DNA of 64,000 nucleotides from Actinopolyspora mzabensis (GTDB lineage Bacteria > Actinomycetota > Actinomycetes > Mycobacteriales > Pseudonocardiaceae): assembly GCF_900101095.1 (NCBI RefSeq), contig NZ_FNFM01000006.1, positions 252,101 through 316,100 of the forward strand. Direction: 5' to 3'. The notes below the pieces were generated by a model. It was given only the letters and a program-made list of their open reading frames with translations. It was not told where the DNA came from and ran no database searches. Position 1 is the first letter of the stretch. Each line of letters starts with the position of its first letter. Made by a program: the position numbers and the translations under genes. Below are positions 9,115 to 17,403 of this stretch, in pieces.

Positions 9115-10587
9115 ATGCCTTACGTTCTCGGGGTTCACCTGGGCGCGACCAGTACCTCGGCGGCAGTCGTCGCGCGTGACGGGGGACAGTGGGCACCCGC
9201 CGCGCCGTTCCCGTTGGGTCACTCCCGTGCGGTGGTCCCCACCGCACTGGGTCGGTTGCCGGACGGCTCCCGGCTGGCGGGCGAGGCCGCCGCGAGCAGA
9301 GCAGCCGAATATCCCGAATGGGTGAGTACCGAGTTCGTCGCGGAACTCGGTGAGGACACCCCGCTGCCGCTCGGAGGTGAACTCGTGGCCGCCCATCGCC
9401 TGGCCGCGGGCATGGTGGAGTGGGTGGCCGACCAAGTGGCGAGCAAGCACGGTGGCCCCGCCGAGCACATCGCCGTGTCGCACAGCGCCACCTGGGGAAC
9501 GCACCGGACCCACCTGCTGCGCCGTGCGCTGGCCGAACTCGGCCTCACCGATGTGACCCTGCTGTCGGAACCGCTCGCGGTGGCCACCGACTACATCGCC
9601 AGACAGCCGGTAGCCGCGGGCGCGTCGATAGTCGTCGGAAACGTGGGCGGCAGCGGTGCCGATGCCACTGTGCTGCGCAGACGCGAATCACACCGGAAGG
9701 ACGAGGGGGTGGGTGAGCACGGTGCCGAGCTGGAACTTCGCGGCGTCACGGTGCACGGCCCCCGCCCCGCGGGCCGTGATCTCGACGACCTGATCGTCGG
9801 GCAGCTACGCGACGAACTGGGCGGAGCGCTGTCCGAACTGGACCCCACCGATCCCCGCAACCGCGCGGCAGCCGCTCGGATACGGGAGGAATGCACCCGC
9901 GCCAGGGAGGAACTGTCCACCAGGGACACTGCTGGGGTGAGCGTGGTACTGCCCCGGTTCTCCCGGGAGATCCTGCTCGCGCGGGTACGCTACGAGCAGC
10001 TCGCCCGGCCGCACCTGGAGCTGCTTCCCGAGAAGCTCTCGCAGGCGGTGCAGTCCGCCTCCCTCAGCCCGGGAGAGCCGGAAGCGGTGGTGCTGGCCGG
10101 TGGTCCGGCACGCACCCCGCTGCTGCGCGAGCTGGTGCAACAGCGCCTCCGGGAGCAACTGTCGGGCAAGGACGCCGAAGCGGTCCCGGTCCGCGTCGAC
10201 GGTTTCCCCGAGCTGGTGGCGGCACGCGGAGCGGCGTGCCGTGCGGCCGAGGTGCTCTCCGCGGTCACCGACCTCGCCGCCGCGCGAGCCGAGACCAGTG
10301 TGCTGCTGCGCGTGGACGACTCCATCGAGGAGGAGGCCGTCGAGTACGGCTACGACCTGCTGGACGAGCGAGAAGGGGACGGGGCCGAGTCCGCTCCGGA
10401 CCGTTCGGCCCGGCCGCTCCGGCCGCCGGTGGAAGTCGAACCGATGCACATCGAACCTCCCCCGAAACGGAAAGTGTTTAAAATCGTCAAATTGTCGCTC
10501 GCGGCAATTTTGATCATTCTCGGGTTGGTAATGACCTTCGTACAGGGATTCGGCGGGCAACAGCCCGCGTTACTCGGCTCGCCGTGA
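9115..10587 (+). CDS. Membrane-anchored Hsp70-like protein
   Basis: A 490-residue protein with an actin/Hsp70-type ATPase fold. Phosphate-1 is GVHLGATSTSAAVV (6-19), a phosphate-2-like IVVGNVGGSGADATVL lies near 171-186, and an adenosine motif VVLAGGPARTPLLREL is near 325-340. The usual Hsp70 substrate-binding domain is missing. After an acidic, proline-rich linker there is one C-terminal membrane span (about residues 462-482) and a very short tail, so the ATPase faces the cytoplasm. ATG 9115 follows GGAAGGGA. It is divergent from iniB and 33 bp upstream of the LuxR-type regulator, suggesting a partner of the envelope-stress locus. Its biochemical role is unknown. Confidence 0.75.
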   Translation: MPYVLGVHLGATSTSAAVVARDGGQWAPAAPFPLGHSRAVVPTALGRLPDGSRLAGEAAASRAAEYPEWVSTEFVAELGEDTPLPLGGELVAAHRLAAGMVEWVADQVASKHGGPAEHIAVSHSATWGTHRTHLLRRALAELGLTDVTLLSEPLAVATDYIARQPVAAGASIVVGNVGGSGADATVLRRRESHRKDEGVGEHGAELELRGVTVHGPRPAGRDLDDLIVGQLRDELGGALSELDPTDPRNRAAAARIREECTRAREELSTRDTAGVSVVLPRFSREILLARVRYEQLARPHLELLPEKLSQAVQSASLSPGEPEAVVLAGGPARTPLLRELVQQRLREQLSGKDAEAVPVRVDGFPELVAARGAACRAAEVLSAVTDLAAARAETSVLLRVDDSIEEEAVEYGYDLLDEREGDGAESAPDRSARPLRPPVEVEPMHIEPPPKRKVFKIVKLSLAAILIILGLVMTFVQGFGGQQPALLGSP

Positions 10588-10620
10588 GGGGCCGAAATCC
10601 GGCCTGCCCAGGGCGAACCC

Positions 10621-13254
10621 GTGCCGCCGCGCCCACCGAACACCGCTCACCGATTGGGACCGCTCGTGAATCACCCCAGCGCCACACGGCCCGCGCCGGA
10701 CACCGGTTCAGCAGCCCGGTTACGGGAGGTCGCACCGCACCGCGAGGCCACGCGCCTGCGGCAGGAGATAGCCGCCAACCCGAACAAACCCCTCACCGCG
10801 GTGGTGCGCGCTCCCGGCGGCTACGGTAAGACGAGCCTGCTGAACCTGCTCGCCCACACCTACCGCGAAGCGGGTACCGCGGTGCGCGAGTCCGCCGAGT
10901 TCGACCCGGCGGAAATCCGTTCCGGCGCCGCCGCGCTGCTGCTCGACGACGCCCACCTGCTGTCCGCCGCCACGCTGCGGGAAGTGGAGGCCCTGGCCGC
11001 CGCGGGGCCGGTACGCGTGATCCTGGCCTGCCGCCCCTGGCCCTTCCCGGAGGAACTGGCGCGGCTCTGCGCACGCTTCGCCACTGGCAGGCCGCTCGTG
11101 GAGCTGTCCGAGCTCGGCGTCCCCGAGATCTCCGAAGCGCTCCGCGGGGTCTCCACGGCCCCGGGCGACACCGAGACGGCACAGCGGCTGCGGATGTTCA
11201 CCGGCGGCGTCCCGGCCCTGGTGGGGCGCGCGATGGAAACGCTGGAACCGCGCGAACTCGCCGCTGGTGGTACCGAGCGCCTGCCCCGGACCGCCCTGGA
11301 CAGATTCGACCACGAACTGTCCGCGCTGGATCGAACCGCGCGTGGCTGCCTCACCGCGCTCGCAATCGGCGCCGAACCACATCCCGCGCTGCTGGCCACC
11401 GTGCTCGACGCGGAATCCCCCGAGATCACCACCGCCTTGGCGGCACTGCGTTCCGCGGGTCTGCTGGACGACACCGACACACCCCCGCCCATGGTCGCCC
11501 GTGCCGTGCTGGCGCTGACCGACTGGCAACAACGACTGGCGGTGCTGCGCGTGCTGCTGCGGGTCCGGCTGGACCGCGGCGGGCCGGTGCTGCCGTTACT
11601 GCGGCCGCTGCTGGGAACCGAGTCCGTGCTGCCGTGCGATGACACGCTGGCAGCCGCCTTCGACGCGGCGGGCGGCCAGGCGCTGAGCCGGTCCTCGGAA
11701 GTGGGCGAGTCCCCGGAAGTGGCGGTGCGGATGTTCGACGCGGCCGTGAGCACCGGTCTGCCCGCGTCCTCGGTCACCGCCCGCAAGGCGTGGGCGGTCG
11801 CGCTGGCCGGACGATTCGACGAGGCGCTGCGCCTCGCAGACCGGGTGATAGCCGACGAGACCGCTTCCGACCGGGCGACCGCGATCCAGGTGGCGGCGGC
11901 GGTACTGACACACCGCGGGCTGCCCGAACGAGCCGCGGAGCTGTGCCGCTGGTCCGCCCGCCACGTCCGCTGGCCGGGGGACAGTTCCTGCGCCGTGCTC
12001 GGACTCCTCTGCACGGGCAGACTCGACGAAGCCGTCGAACTGCTGCGTACCGGGGTCGAGGAACCACCCACCTCGGTGGCCGGGGCGAGCACCCAGCTCG
12101 CCTCCGGCCTGCACGAGTCGGTCGACGGCGCGGCTTCGGAAGCACTGAACACACTGGTGCGAGCCGCCTCGCTCGCCGAACCCGTCGGGGCGTCCCTGCT
12201 CACCCCGGACACCCCGGCAGCCGTCGCGGCCACGGTCGCGCTGCACGGCGGGGAACCCGATCTCGCCGACTCGGTGCTGCGGCGGGCCGTCACGGCCGAC
12301 AGCGGCGGGCCGCTGTTCCGCACCAGGCATCGCTTGCTCGCCATCTGGTTGCCGCTGTTGCGGGGCGACACCACGGTGGCCAAGCGTGAGCTCGCGGCAC
12401 TGCTGTCCGAGGTGGAGGAACTCAGCCCGCGTGATCGGCTGCACGCGGTGGCGATCGAGGCGGGTATCGCGAGCCGCGACAACGACATGGCGGCGTTGGG
12501 GGAGGCACGCACCAGGGCACGCCGGGCGACGGCCGAACACCCGGTGGACCTGTTCGCACTGCTTCCGCTGGGCGAACTCGCCGTGGCCACCGCGCGGTTG
12601 CGGGACGGCGACTGGCTGCTGCCGCAGCTGCGCCAGGCACACGAGCTGCTGGCGGCGCTCGGCGAACCCCCACTGTGGGCGGCTCCGCTGCGCTGGCGCG
12701 AGATGCAGGCCGCCATCGTGGTCGAGGAGTACGACCGGGCGGCCGAACACGCCGCCGTTCTCGACCGGATGGCGCGGCACAACCAGCTCGCCGCCGCGCT
12801 GGCAGCGGCGGGAGGGGTGTGGCTGCGCGTGCTCGAGAACGAGGTGGACCCGACCGAGGTGGAAGGCGCGGCACGGACGTTGCACGCGGTGGGACTCGCC
12901 TGGGACGGCGCCGGACTGGCCGGACAGGCGGCGATCCGCACCACCGACCGGAACGCGATGCCCGCCCTGCTGGAATGCGCGCGTGGGCTGAGCGGCAAGG
13001 GGAACCGTTCGCAGCGGCAGTCGAGCGGAACCGGTGGGGACCTCGGCGCGGCGGCCGATGAGACGCAACTGCTCAGCGACAGGGAACGAGAAGTGGCCGA
13101 ACTGGTGCTCGGCGGGATGACCTACAAGCAGGTCGGCCAGCGGCTGTTCATCTCGGCGAAAACGGTGGAACACCACATCGGCCGGATCAAGCAGCGGCTG
13201 GACTGCGCCGACAGGCAGCAACTCCTGGAGAAGCTCCGCTCCTTGCTGAGGTGA
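10621..13254 (+). CDS. Large ATPase-LuxR regulator, resembling the iniBAC activator IniR
   Basis: An 877-residue STAND/MalT-like transcription factor. Walker A APGGYGKTS is at 64-72 and Walker B ALLLDDAHLL is near 105-114. A long helical repeat region follows (about 300-780). A C-terminal LuxR helix-turn-helix has the family phrases LSDREREVAELVLGG and YKQVGQRLFISAKTVEHHI (815-877). Mycobacterial iniBAC is activated by a protein of this architecture encoded close by, so this is its likely counterpart; that is inferred from architecture and position. GTG 10621 has AGGGCGA upstream, but GTG 10666 is also possible. It probably switches on iniBAC in response to an envelope signal bound by the ATPase or repeat region. 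Confidence 0.75.
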   Translation: MPPRPPNTAHRLGPLVNHPSATRPAPDTGSAARLREVAPHREATRLRQEIAANPNKPLTAVVRAPGGYGKTSLLNLLAHTYREAGTAVRESAEFDPAEIRSGAAALLLDDAHLLSAATLREVEALAAAGPVRVILACRPWPFPEELARLCARFATGRPLVELSELGVPEISEALRGVSTAPGDTETAQRLRMFTGGVPALVGRAMETLEPRELAAGGTERLPRTALDRFDHELSALDRTARGCLTALAIGAEPHPALLATVLDAESPEITTALAALRSAGLLDDTDTPPPMVARAVLALTDWQQRLAVLRVLLRVRLDRGGPVLPLLRPLLGTESVLPCDDTLAAAFDAAGGQALSRSSEVGESPEVAVRMFDAAVSTGLPASSVTARKAWAVALAGRFDEALRLADRVIADETASDRATAIQVAAAVLTHRGLPERAAELCRWSARHVRWPGDSSCAVLGLLCTGRLDEAVELLRTGVEEPPTSVAGASTQLASGLHESVDGAASEALNTLVRAASLAEPVGASLLTPDTPAAVAATVALHGGEPDLADSVLRRAVTADSGGPLFRTRHRLLAIWLPLLRGDTTVAKRELAALLSEVEELSPRDRLHAVAIEAGIASRDNDMAALGEARTRARRATAEHPVDLFALLPLGELAVATARLRDGDWLLPQLRQAHELLAALGEPPLWAAPLRWREMQAAIVVEEYDRAAEHAAVLDRMARHNQLAAALAAAGGVWLRVLENEVDPTEVEGAARTLHAVGLAWDGAGLAGQAAIRTTDRNAMPALLECARGLSGKGNRSQRQSSGTGGDLGAAADETQLLSDREREVAELVLGGMTYKQVGQRLFISAKTVEHHIGRIKQRLDCADRQQLLEKLRSLLR

Positions 13255-13269
13255 TTGGTCTCCCGGGTG

Positions 13270-13395
13270 GCGTAGTCGGTCGCTTGGCGGAACCTCGCGC
13301 ACGGCTCTCGCTCCGGGAGGCCCGACATCGGGTAGTTACTACACAACGTCGGGCCTTCCTCGCGAGAGCCGCACGGGAGAACCCGCGGCGGTGCC
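13270..13395 (+). repeat. Composite intergenic repeat, copy 2
   Basis: Starts 16 bp after the LuxR-gene stop, in sense. It is nearly identical to copy 1 through the core hairpin (GGCCCGAC / GTCGGGCC, apex GTAGTTACTAC) and the trailing GAGAACCCGCGGCGGTGCCG. It lacks the following GATTTC hairpin. Together with copy 3 on the opposite strand it fills the gap between two convergent genes. The 222 bp between the two copies show no gene. Confidence 0.85.
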
Positions 13396-13617
13396 GGTGG
13401 GCGGGCGTGGTGGCGAGCGGCTCCCGCCGCTCGCACGTGCTTTTCGTTCTTCGGCCCGGTGGGATTCATCCCTCACGGCACCACGAGCGACCTGCGCGCG
13501 GGATCCCGGTGCGCCGCACACTGTCCCGCAACCGACGATCCCGGCCGGACCGAGAGCCCCGGCTGCGCCAACAAGCGGCGCGAGCCGCTTGCGGCCACGC
13601 ACGCAGCCCGACCAACA

Positions 13618-13738
13618 GCGGGTTCTCTCGTGGTGCTCTCGCGAGGACGCCGGAGACGTGGCGTAGTACCTACTCGATGTCTCCGGACCCGCAGCGAGAG
13701 TCCGCGAGAGGTTCCGCCAAGCGACTAGCTACGCTGCC
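13618..13738 (-). repeat. Composite intergenic repeat, copy 3, diverged with compensatory changes
   Basis: Inverted relative to copy 2 and ending 10 bp from the stop of the esterase gene, in sense with it. The flank GCTTGGCGGAACCTC matches copy 2. The inner stem differs in sequence yet pairs fully: CCGGAGAC (13650-13657) with GTCTCCGG (13679-13686), instead of GGCCCGAC with GTCGGGCC. The apex remains a small palindrome. Confidence 0.8.
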
Positions 13739-13747
13739 CTCGGGCAT

Positions 13748-14830
13748 CTACCTTCCAGAGTGGAGGGAGAGGCCGGCTCGCAGCTCTCCTACGATCTCGA
13801 ACATCGCCTCCCGCAGCCGGGCGCTGGCTCCGAACAGGTTCGCGAAACCGTGGATGAGGTCGGGGAACCTACGGGCGATGACCGGCACACCGGCCTCGGA
13901 CAGCCGCCTGCCGTACTCCTCGCCCTCGTCCCGCAGCGGATCGAAGCCCGCCGTGATCAGCACCGTGGGTGCCAGCCCGGTGAGATCCTCGTTGCGCAGC
14001 ACCGAGAGCCGCTGGTCGCTCCGCGCGGAGACTTCGGGCTGGTACATGTCCATGAACCAGTCCATGTCCCCGTCGGTGAGCAGGAAGCCGTTCCCGAACA
14101 GCTCGCGGGAGCGGCGCCGGGTGCTCGCGTCCGTGGCCGGATACAGCAGCAGTTGCAGCACGGGGCTCTTGAGTCCGTTCGCGGTGGCGTGCTGCGAGAC
14201 CACGGCCGCGAGATTGCCTCCCGCGCTGTCCCCGCCCACCGCGATCGAGTCGGCGCTGGAACCGAGGTCCTCGGCGTTATCCAGCACGTACTGGTACGCG
14301 TCGATCGCGTCCTCGGCCGCCGCGGGGAAGGGGTGCTCGGGCGCCAGTCGGTAGTCCACCGAGAGCACCCTGATGTCGGCGTGCTTGGCGAGGAACCGGC
14401 ACAGCTCGTCGTGGGTGTCGAGATCGCCAACCACCCAACCGCCGCCGTGGTAGAAGACGAGCAACGTGCTCGGCTCGGTGCGGCCCTCCGGGCGGTACAG
14501 CCTGGCGGGCAGTTCTCCCGAGCCCGCGGACACGGTGCGTTTGCTCACCTGCACCCCGGTAACCCCCGCGCCGCGTACGACCTCGATGCCCTGCGCCATC
14601 CCCGCGCGGGCCTTCTCCGGGGTGTCGGCGGCCATGCGCTCCTGGCCGGCCAGGGCCTGCAGCCGCAGCAGTGCTTGTACCTCCAGCGCCAGCTCCTGGC
14701 CGTCGACCCGCGTGGGCGGCCCGGCGATCCGCCGCAGCAGCGGGCGCGGCAGTCGGAGCAGGCTCAGCAGCACGGCTGACTGGGCACGGCGTTGTGCCGA
14801 GGCGGGGATGGCTTCGAGAACCTTGGACAC
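13748..14830 (-). CDS. HSL-type alpha/beta-hydrolase (esterase/lipase)
   Basis: A 360-residue carboxylesterase of the hormone-sensitive-lipase (bacterial family IV) group. The oxyanion-hole motif HGGG is at 128-131. The nucleophile elbow GDSAGG (200-205) has Ser202. The acid is in the FDPLRDEG region near 308 and the base His is in LIHGFANL near 338. A helical cap of about 90 residues precedes the core. No signal peptide is evident, so it is probably cytoplasmic or membrane-associated. GTG 14830 is chosen because GGAAAGG lies nine bases upstream. It is related to actinobacterial LipI/LipH-type esterases; the natural ester substrate cannot be told. Confidence 0.85.
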   Translation of the reverse strand: MSKVLEAIPASAQRRAQSAVLLSLLRLPRPLLRRIAGPPTRVDGQELALEVQALLRLQALAGQERMAADTPEKARAGMAQGIEVVRGAGVTGVQVSKRTVSAGSGELPARLYRPEGRTEPSTLLVFYHGGGWVVGDLDTHDELCRFLAKHADIRVLSVDYRLAPEHPFPAAAEDAIDAYQYVLDNAEDLGSSADSIAVGGDSAGGNLAAVVSQHATANGLKSPVLQLLLYPATDASTRRRSRELFGNGFLLTDGDMDWFMDMYQPEVSARSDQRLSVLRNEDLTGLAPTVLITAGFDPLRDEGEEYGRRLSEAGVPVIARRFPDLIHGFANLFGASARLREAMFEIVGELRAGLSLHSGR

Positions 14831-14985
14831 GGCTGGACCTTTCCACGGGACCGTTACTGTGTGACGTGCACTACGCGGAGGCTACCGATGGGTAGTGCGT
14901 GGTGCGAGACACGCGGTGGACAATTGACCTCGAGCGGACTTCAACTTTTACCGTTGCGGGGCTGGTCGCTCCCTGGAGGGGCGAC

Positions 14986-15039
14986 CGATCGTGTGAGGCT
15001 GCTTGCCAATGTGGTGACATCAGGTAATCGATCGTGTGA
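14986..15039. promoter_or_regulatory. 11-bp direct repeats before the FMN reductase gene
   Basis: CGATCGTGTGA occurs at 14986-14996 and 15029-15039, 43 bp (about four helical turns) apart, in the gap between the divergent esterase and FMN-reductase genes. It may be an operator pair. A hairpin (GGTCGC ... GCGACC) lies just before the first copy. Confidence 0.35.
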
Positions 15040-15088
15040 TTCACGGGGGCGGGCTGTGCACCCGTGCGGGTGAGGAAGGATTGTGTCG

Positions 15089-15655
15089 ATGGCTGTGACC
15101 GTAGTGGGGATCGGTGGTTCGGTCCGAGCCGACTCGCAATCCGAACGTGCCCTGCAGGCCGTGTTGGCGGGCGCCAGGGACAGTGGTGCCAAGGTGCAGG
15201 TCATAACCGGCGACGAGCTGATCATGCCGTTCTTCGACACCTCGGTGTCGGAACGGACCGCCAACGCCCGGACGCTGGTGCGAGCTCTCCGCGGTGCCGA
15301 CGGGGTGGTGCTCGCTTCTCCCGGCTATCACGGCACCGTTTCCGGGCTGGTGAAGAACGCACTCGACTACGCGGAGGACCTGCGCGAGGACGAGCGCCCG
15401 TATCTGCAGGGACGTGCCGTCGGCTGCGTCGGTATCGCGCACGGCTGGCAGGCGACCGTGACCACGTTGCAGGCGTTACGTTCGGTGGCCCACGCGCTGC
15501 GGGGGTGGCCGACCCCGTTGGGGGCGGCCGTGAACTCCGCCGAGACCGGGCTCGGGCCCGGTGGGGAGTGTGCCGATGCCAAGGTCGCCTCGACACTGCA
15601 CACCATCGGAGTGCAGGTGGCGGAGTTCGCGCTGGGAAACTGGCACGGGCACTGA
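15089..15655 (+). CDS. NADPH-dependent FMN reductase family protein
   Basis: A flavodoxin-fold oxidoreductase of about 188 residues. The phosphate-binding loop GIGGSVRADSQSERAL opens the chain, and SPGYHGTVSGLVKNALDY near 70-90 is the flavin-binding hallmark of the NADPH-FMN reductase/azoreductase family. It likely reduces FMN or quinones with NAD(P)H in the cytoplasm. ATG 15089 is preferred over GTG 15083 because AGGAAGGA (15073-15080) is then correctly spaced. It is followed by Dps on the same strand, a possible oxidative-stress pairing (inference). Confidence 0.85.
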   Translation: MAVTVVGIGGSVRADSQSERALQAVLAGARDSGAKVQVITGDELIMPFFDTSVSERTANARTLVRALRGADGVVLASPGYHGTVSGLVKNALDYAEDLREDERPYLQGRAVGCVGIAHGWQATVTTLQALRSVAHALRGWPTPLGAAVNSAETGLGPGGECADAKVASTLHTIGVQVAEFALGNWHGH

Positions 15656-15808
15656 TTCCAGGGGCACTGGCTCACGCCGGTCCACGGTTCCGTGCGCCGA
15701 TCCCGCCGAAGGCTTCACGAGCCGTTTCGGAGCGGGAACCTGCGGGTATGCCTTCCACAGCCCCCCACATCCGATGTCGCACCGGGGGCTAAGAGGAGGT
15801 ACGACGAA

Positions 15809-16294
15809 ATGGCCGAGAAGGGTCCGATCACCAGTCCGTTGGCCGATTCCGAGCGCGATATCACCGCCAAGTCTCTCCAGGCCACCCTGGTTGACCTCGT
15901 CGACCTGCATCTGGTTGCCAAACAGGCGCATTGGAACGTGGTGGGCAGCGATTTCCGCAGTGTTCACCTGCAGCTGGACGAGCTGGTCAGCAACGCCAGG
16001 GACTTCGCCGACAGCGTCGCCGAACGCGCGGCGACGATCGGGGTCCCACCCGACGCGCGGGCGGGCACCGTGGCCGAGAGCTCGGGTGTGCCCGAGTTCG
16101 ACTCGGGGTGGCGCCAGGATCGCGACGTGATCGTGGCGACCGTCGAGATCCTCGGGAAGCTGATCAGGCGGTTGCGCGCGCGGATCGACGAGACCGACAA
16201 GACCGATCAGGTCACCCAGGATCTGCTGATCTCGATCGCCGCCAAGTTGGAGGAGGCCCACTGGATGTGGCAGGCCAAGCTCTCGGATAGTTGA
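15809..16294 (+). CDS. dps: Dps-family ferritin-like protein
   Basis: A 161-residue iron-storing, DNA-protecting mini-ferritin. The inter-subunit ferroxidase residues line up exactly in spacing with E. coli Dps: His41, His53, Asp57, Asp68 and Glu72, within QAHWNVVGSDFR and the following helix. The length is typical. ATG 15809 follows AGAGGAGGT eight bases upstream; the frame is open further 5' but without a ribosome site. It would oxidise and store Fe(II) using peroxide. The short N-terminal tail has few lysines, so direct DNA binding is uncertain. A DUF1059 gene follows 31 bp downstream. Confidence 0.92.
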   Translation: MAEKGPITSPLADSERDITAKSLQATLVDLVDLHLVAKQAHWNVVGSDFRSVHLQLDELVSNARDFADSVAERAATIGVPPDARAGTVAESSGVPEFDSGWRQDRDVIVATVEILGKLIRRLRARIDETDKTDQVTQDLLISIAAKLEEAHWMWQAKLSDS

Positions 16295-16325
16295 TTTCCG
16301 TTACACATCGTGCGTGGAGGCGATG

Positions 16326-16526
16326 ATGGTGCGAAAGATCGCCGACTGCAGGGAAACCCCCAGCGTCGCGAACTGCACGCTGACGATCACCGGTGAGGAG
16401 CACGAGGTGGTGCGGGCCGCGGCCGAGCACGCGGTCTCGGTACACGGCCACGAGGACACCGAGGATCTCCGCGAGATGATTCGCGGTTCGCTCAAGGACG
16501 AGCGGAGTTCCACCGCTACCGGCTGA
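16326..16526 (+). CDS. DUF1059 family small protein
   Basis: A protein of about 66 residues. KIADCRETPSVANCTLTITG followed by VSVHGHEDTEDLREMIR matches the DUF1059 family, small soluble proteins of unknown function with two conserved cysteines and a His-rich turn. The start is uncertain. ATG 16323 or 16326 and GTG 16329 cluster right behind GGAGG (16316-16320), and the last has the best spacing. It lies 31 bp after dps and may be cotranscribed with it. Confidence 0.7.
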   Translation: MVRKIADCRETPSVANCTLTITGEEHEVVRAAAEHAVSVHGHEDTEDLREMIRGSLKDERSSTATG

Positions 16527-16663
16527 GGTTCGGAGCGGTGCCGTGCCCGCGAACACCCCTGGGGAGGGGCCGGAATCCCGCACGGGTCCGGTAGGGGACG
16601 GGCGGTGGCGTGGCCGTGCGGAGCTCCCGCGCCCGCGACGCCACCACCCGGTTCCACGTGGCT

Positions 16664-16699
16664 CCGCCGTGTACATTTCGCGCGAAATGTACACGGCGG
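16664..16699. repeat. 36-bp perfect palindrome
   Basis: The two 18-base arms starting CCGCCGTGTACATTTCGC are exact reverse complements with no loop; the centre lies between 16681 and 16682. The core TTTCGCGCGAAA resembles the dispersed GATTTC/GAAATC hairpins. It lies downstream of the DUF1059 gene and just outside the left direct repeat of the islet, so it could be a bidirectional terminator, a protein-binding site or a recombination substrate. The rest of 16527-16768 shows no gene. Confidence 0.75.
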
Positions 16700-16738
16700 C
16701 GTCCGGCATCGTGCCGGTGTCCGGTCGGTGGGGTGGGC

Positions 16739-16759
16739 GTCAGCGCGCCGCCCGCTCGT
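16739..16759. repeat. Left 21-bp direct repeat bounding the ABC islet
   Basis: Identical over 21 bases to 20482-20502, which contains the stop and last six codons of the Old Yellow Enzyme gene. A further GTGGGCG lies just left of both copies, offset by three bases. This looks like the duplicated gene end left by site-specific insertion of the segment between (inference). No integrase gene is present. Confidence 0.65.
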
Positions 16760-16768
16760 GATGCCCAC

Positions 16769-17403
16769 TTACGCTCCGCTGTTGCGCTCGAGTCGGTATG
16801 CCCAGGAGCTGAGCCCTCGGGTTACGAAGTGCGCGACCAACGCGACGGGGACCAGACACAGCACTGGAACCCACTTTCCGTGCTGCGCCGGGTACATCGC
16901 CAGGGGAAGATATGGTTCGACGTCGGTGAACAGATTGTCGGTGAGCGCCAGGCCGAAGTATCCGGCGATACTCACAGCCCCGCCGAGCGGAGGTCCCAGC
17001 AACGCCGACAGCAACAGCGTGAACCCGCCCATCGTGAGCGTGTTCGGCAGTATCCACCAGAGGTCGACTCCGGTGGGCATCGTGTGCTTTCCGACAAGTG
17101 CGGGTAGCACCGGCAGCGCGATGGCCGTCGCGGCCAGTACGACGGCGAGCAGTCTGACCCTGATTCCCCCAGCCGCTCCCACTCCCAACAGCGTGGTCGC
17201 AGTATCGCGCTCGCCAGTACGCCTGTGACCACGGCGATCAGTTCAGGAGTGGGGATCTTGTGCGGGCGGGCGAACGGATTCACACCGAGATCGACATTGA
17301 TGGCAGTGCGGTAGAACGCATACGACACGCCTGTTACGGCGACGACGAGCAGCAGGAGCATAGGTATCCGTCGCGCGAGCAGAACAAGCCGTAATGTCGT
17401 CAT
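16769..17403 (-). pseudogene. ABC-transporter-associated membrane protein, frameshifted
   Basis: Two overlapping frames together make one membrane protein of about 210 residues. The 5' part (from ATG 17403, MTTLRLVLLARRIPMLLLL) carries the first span and runs to ...ASAILRP. The 3' part resumes one frame over at about 17196 (TLLGVGAAGGIRVRLL) and supplies four more spans, ending ...YRLERNSGA at 16769. One missing C in the run on the minus strand near 17194-17197 restores a continuous reading frame. The start overlaps the preceding permease stop by ATGA. It is either a true pseudogene or a sequencing error. Its role is probably the second membrane subunit of the adjacent ABC system. Confidence 0.65.

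Noticed and set aside
10860-12998. A 712-codon Ser/Ala-rich minus-strand frame
   Set aside because: Antisense shadow of the LuxR-type regulator; no domain.
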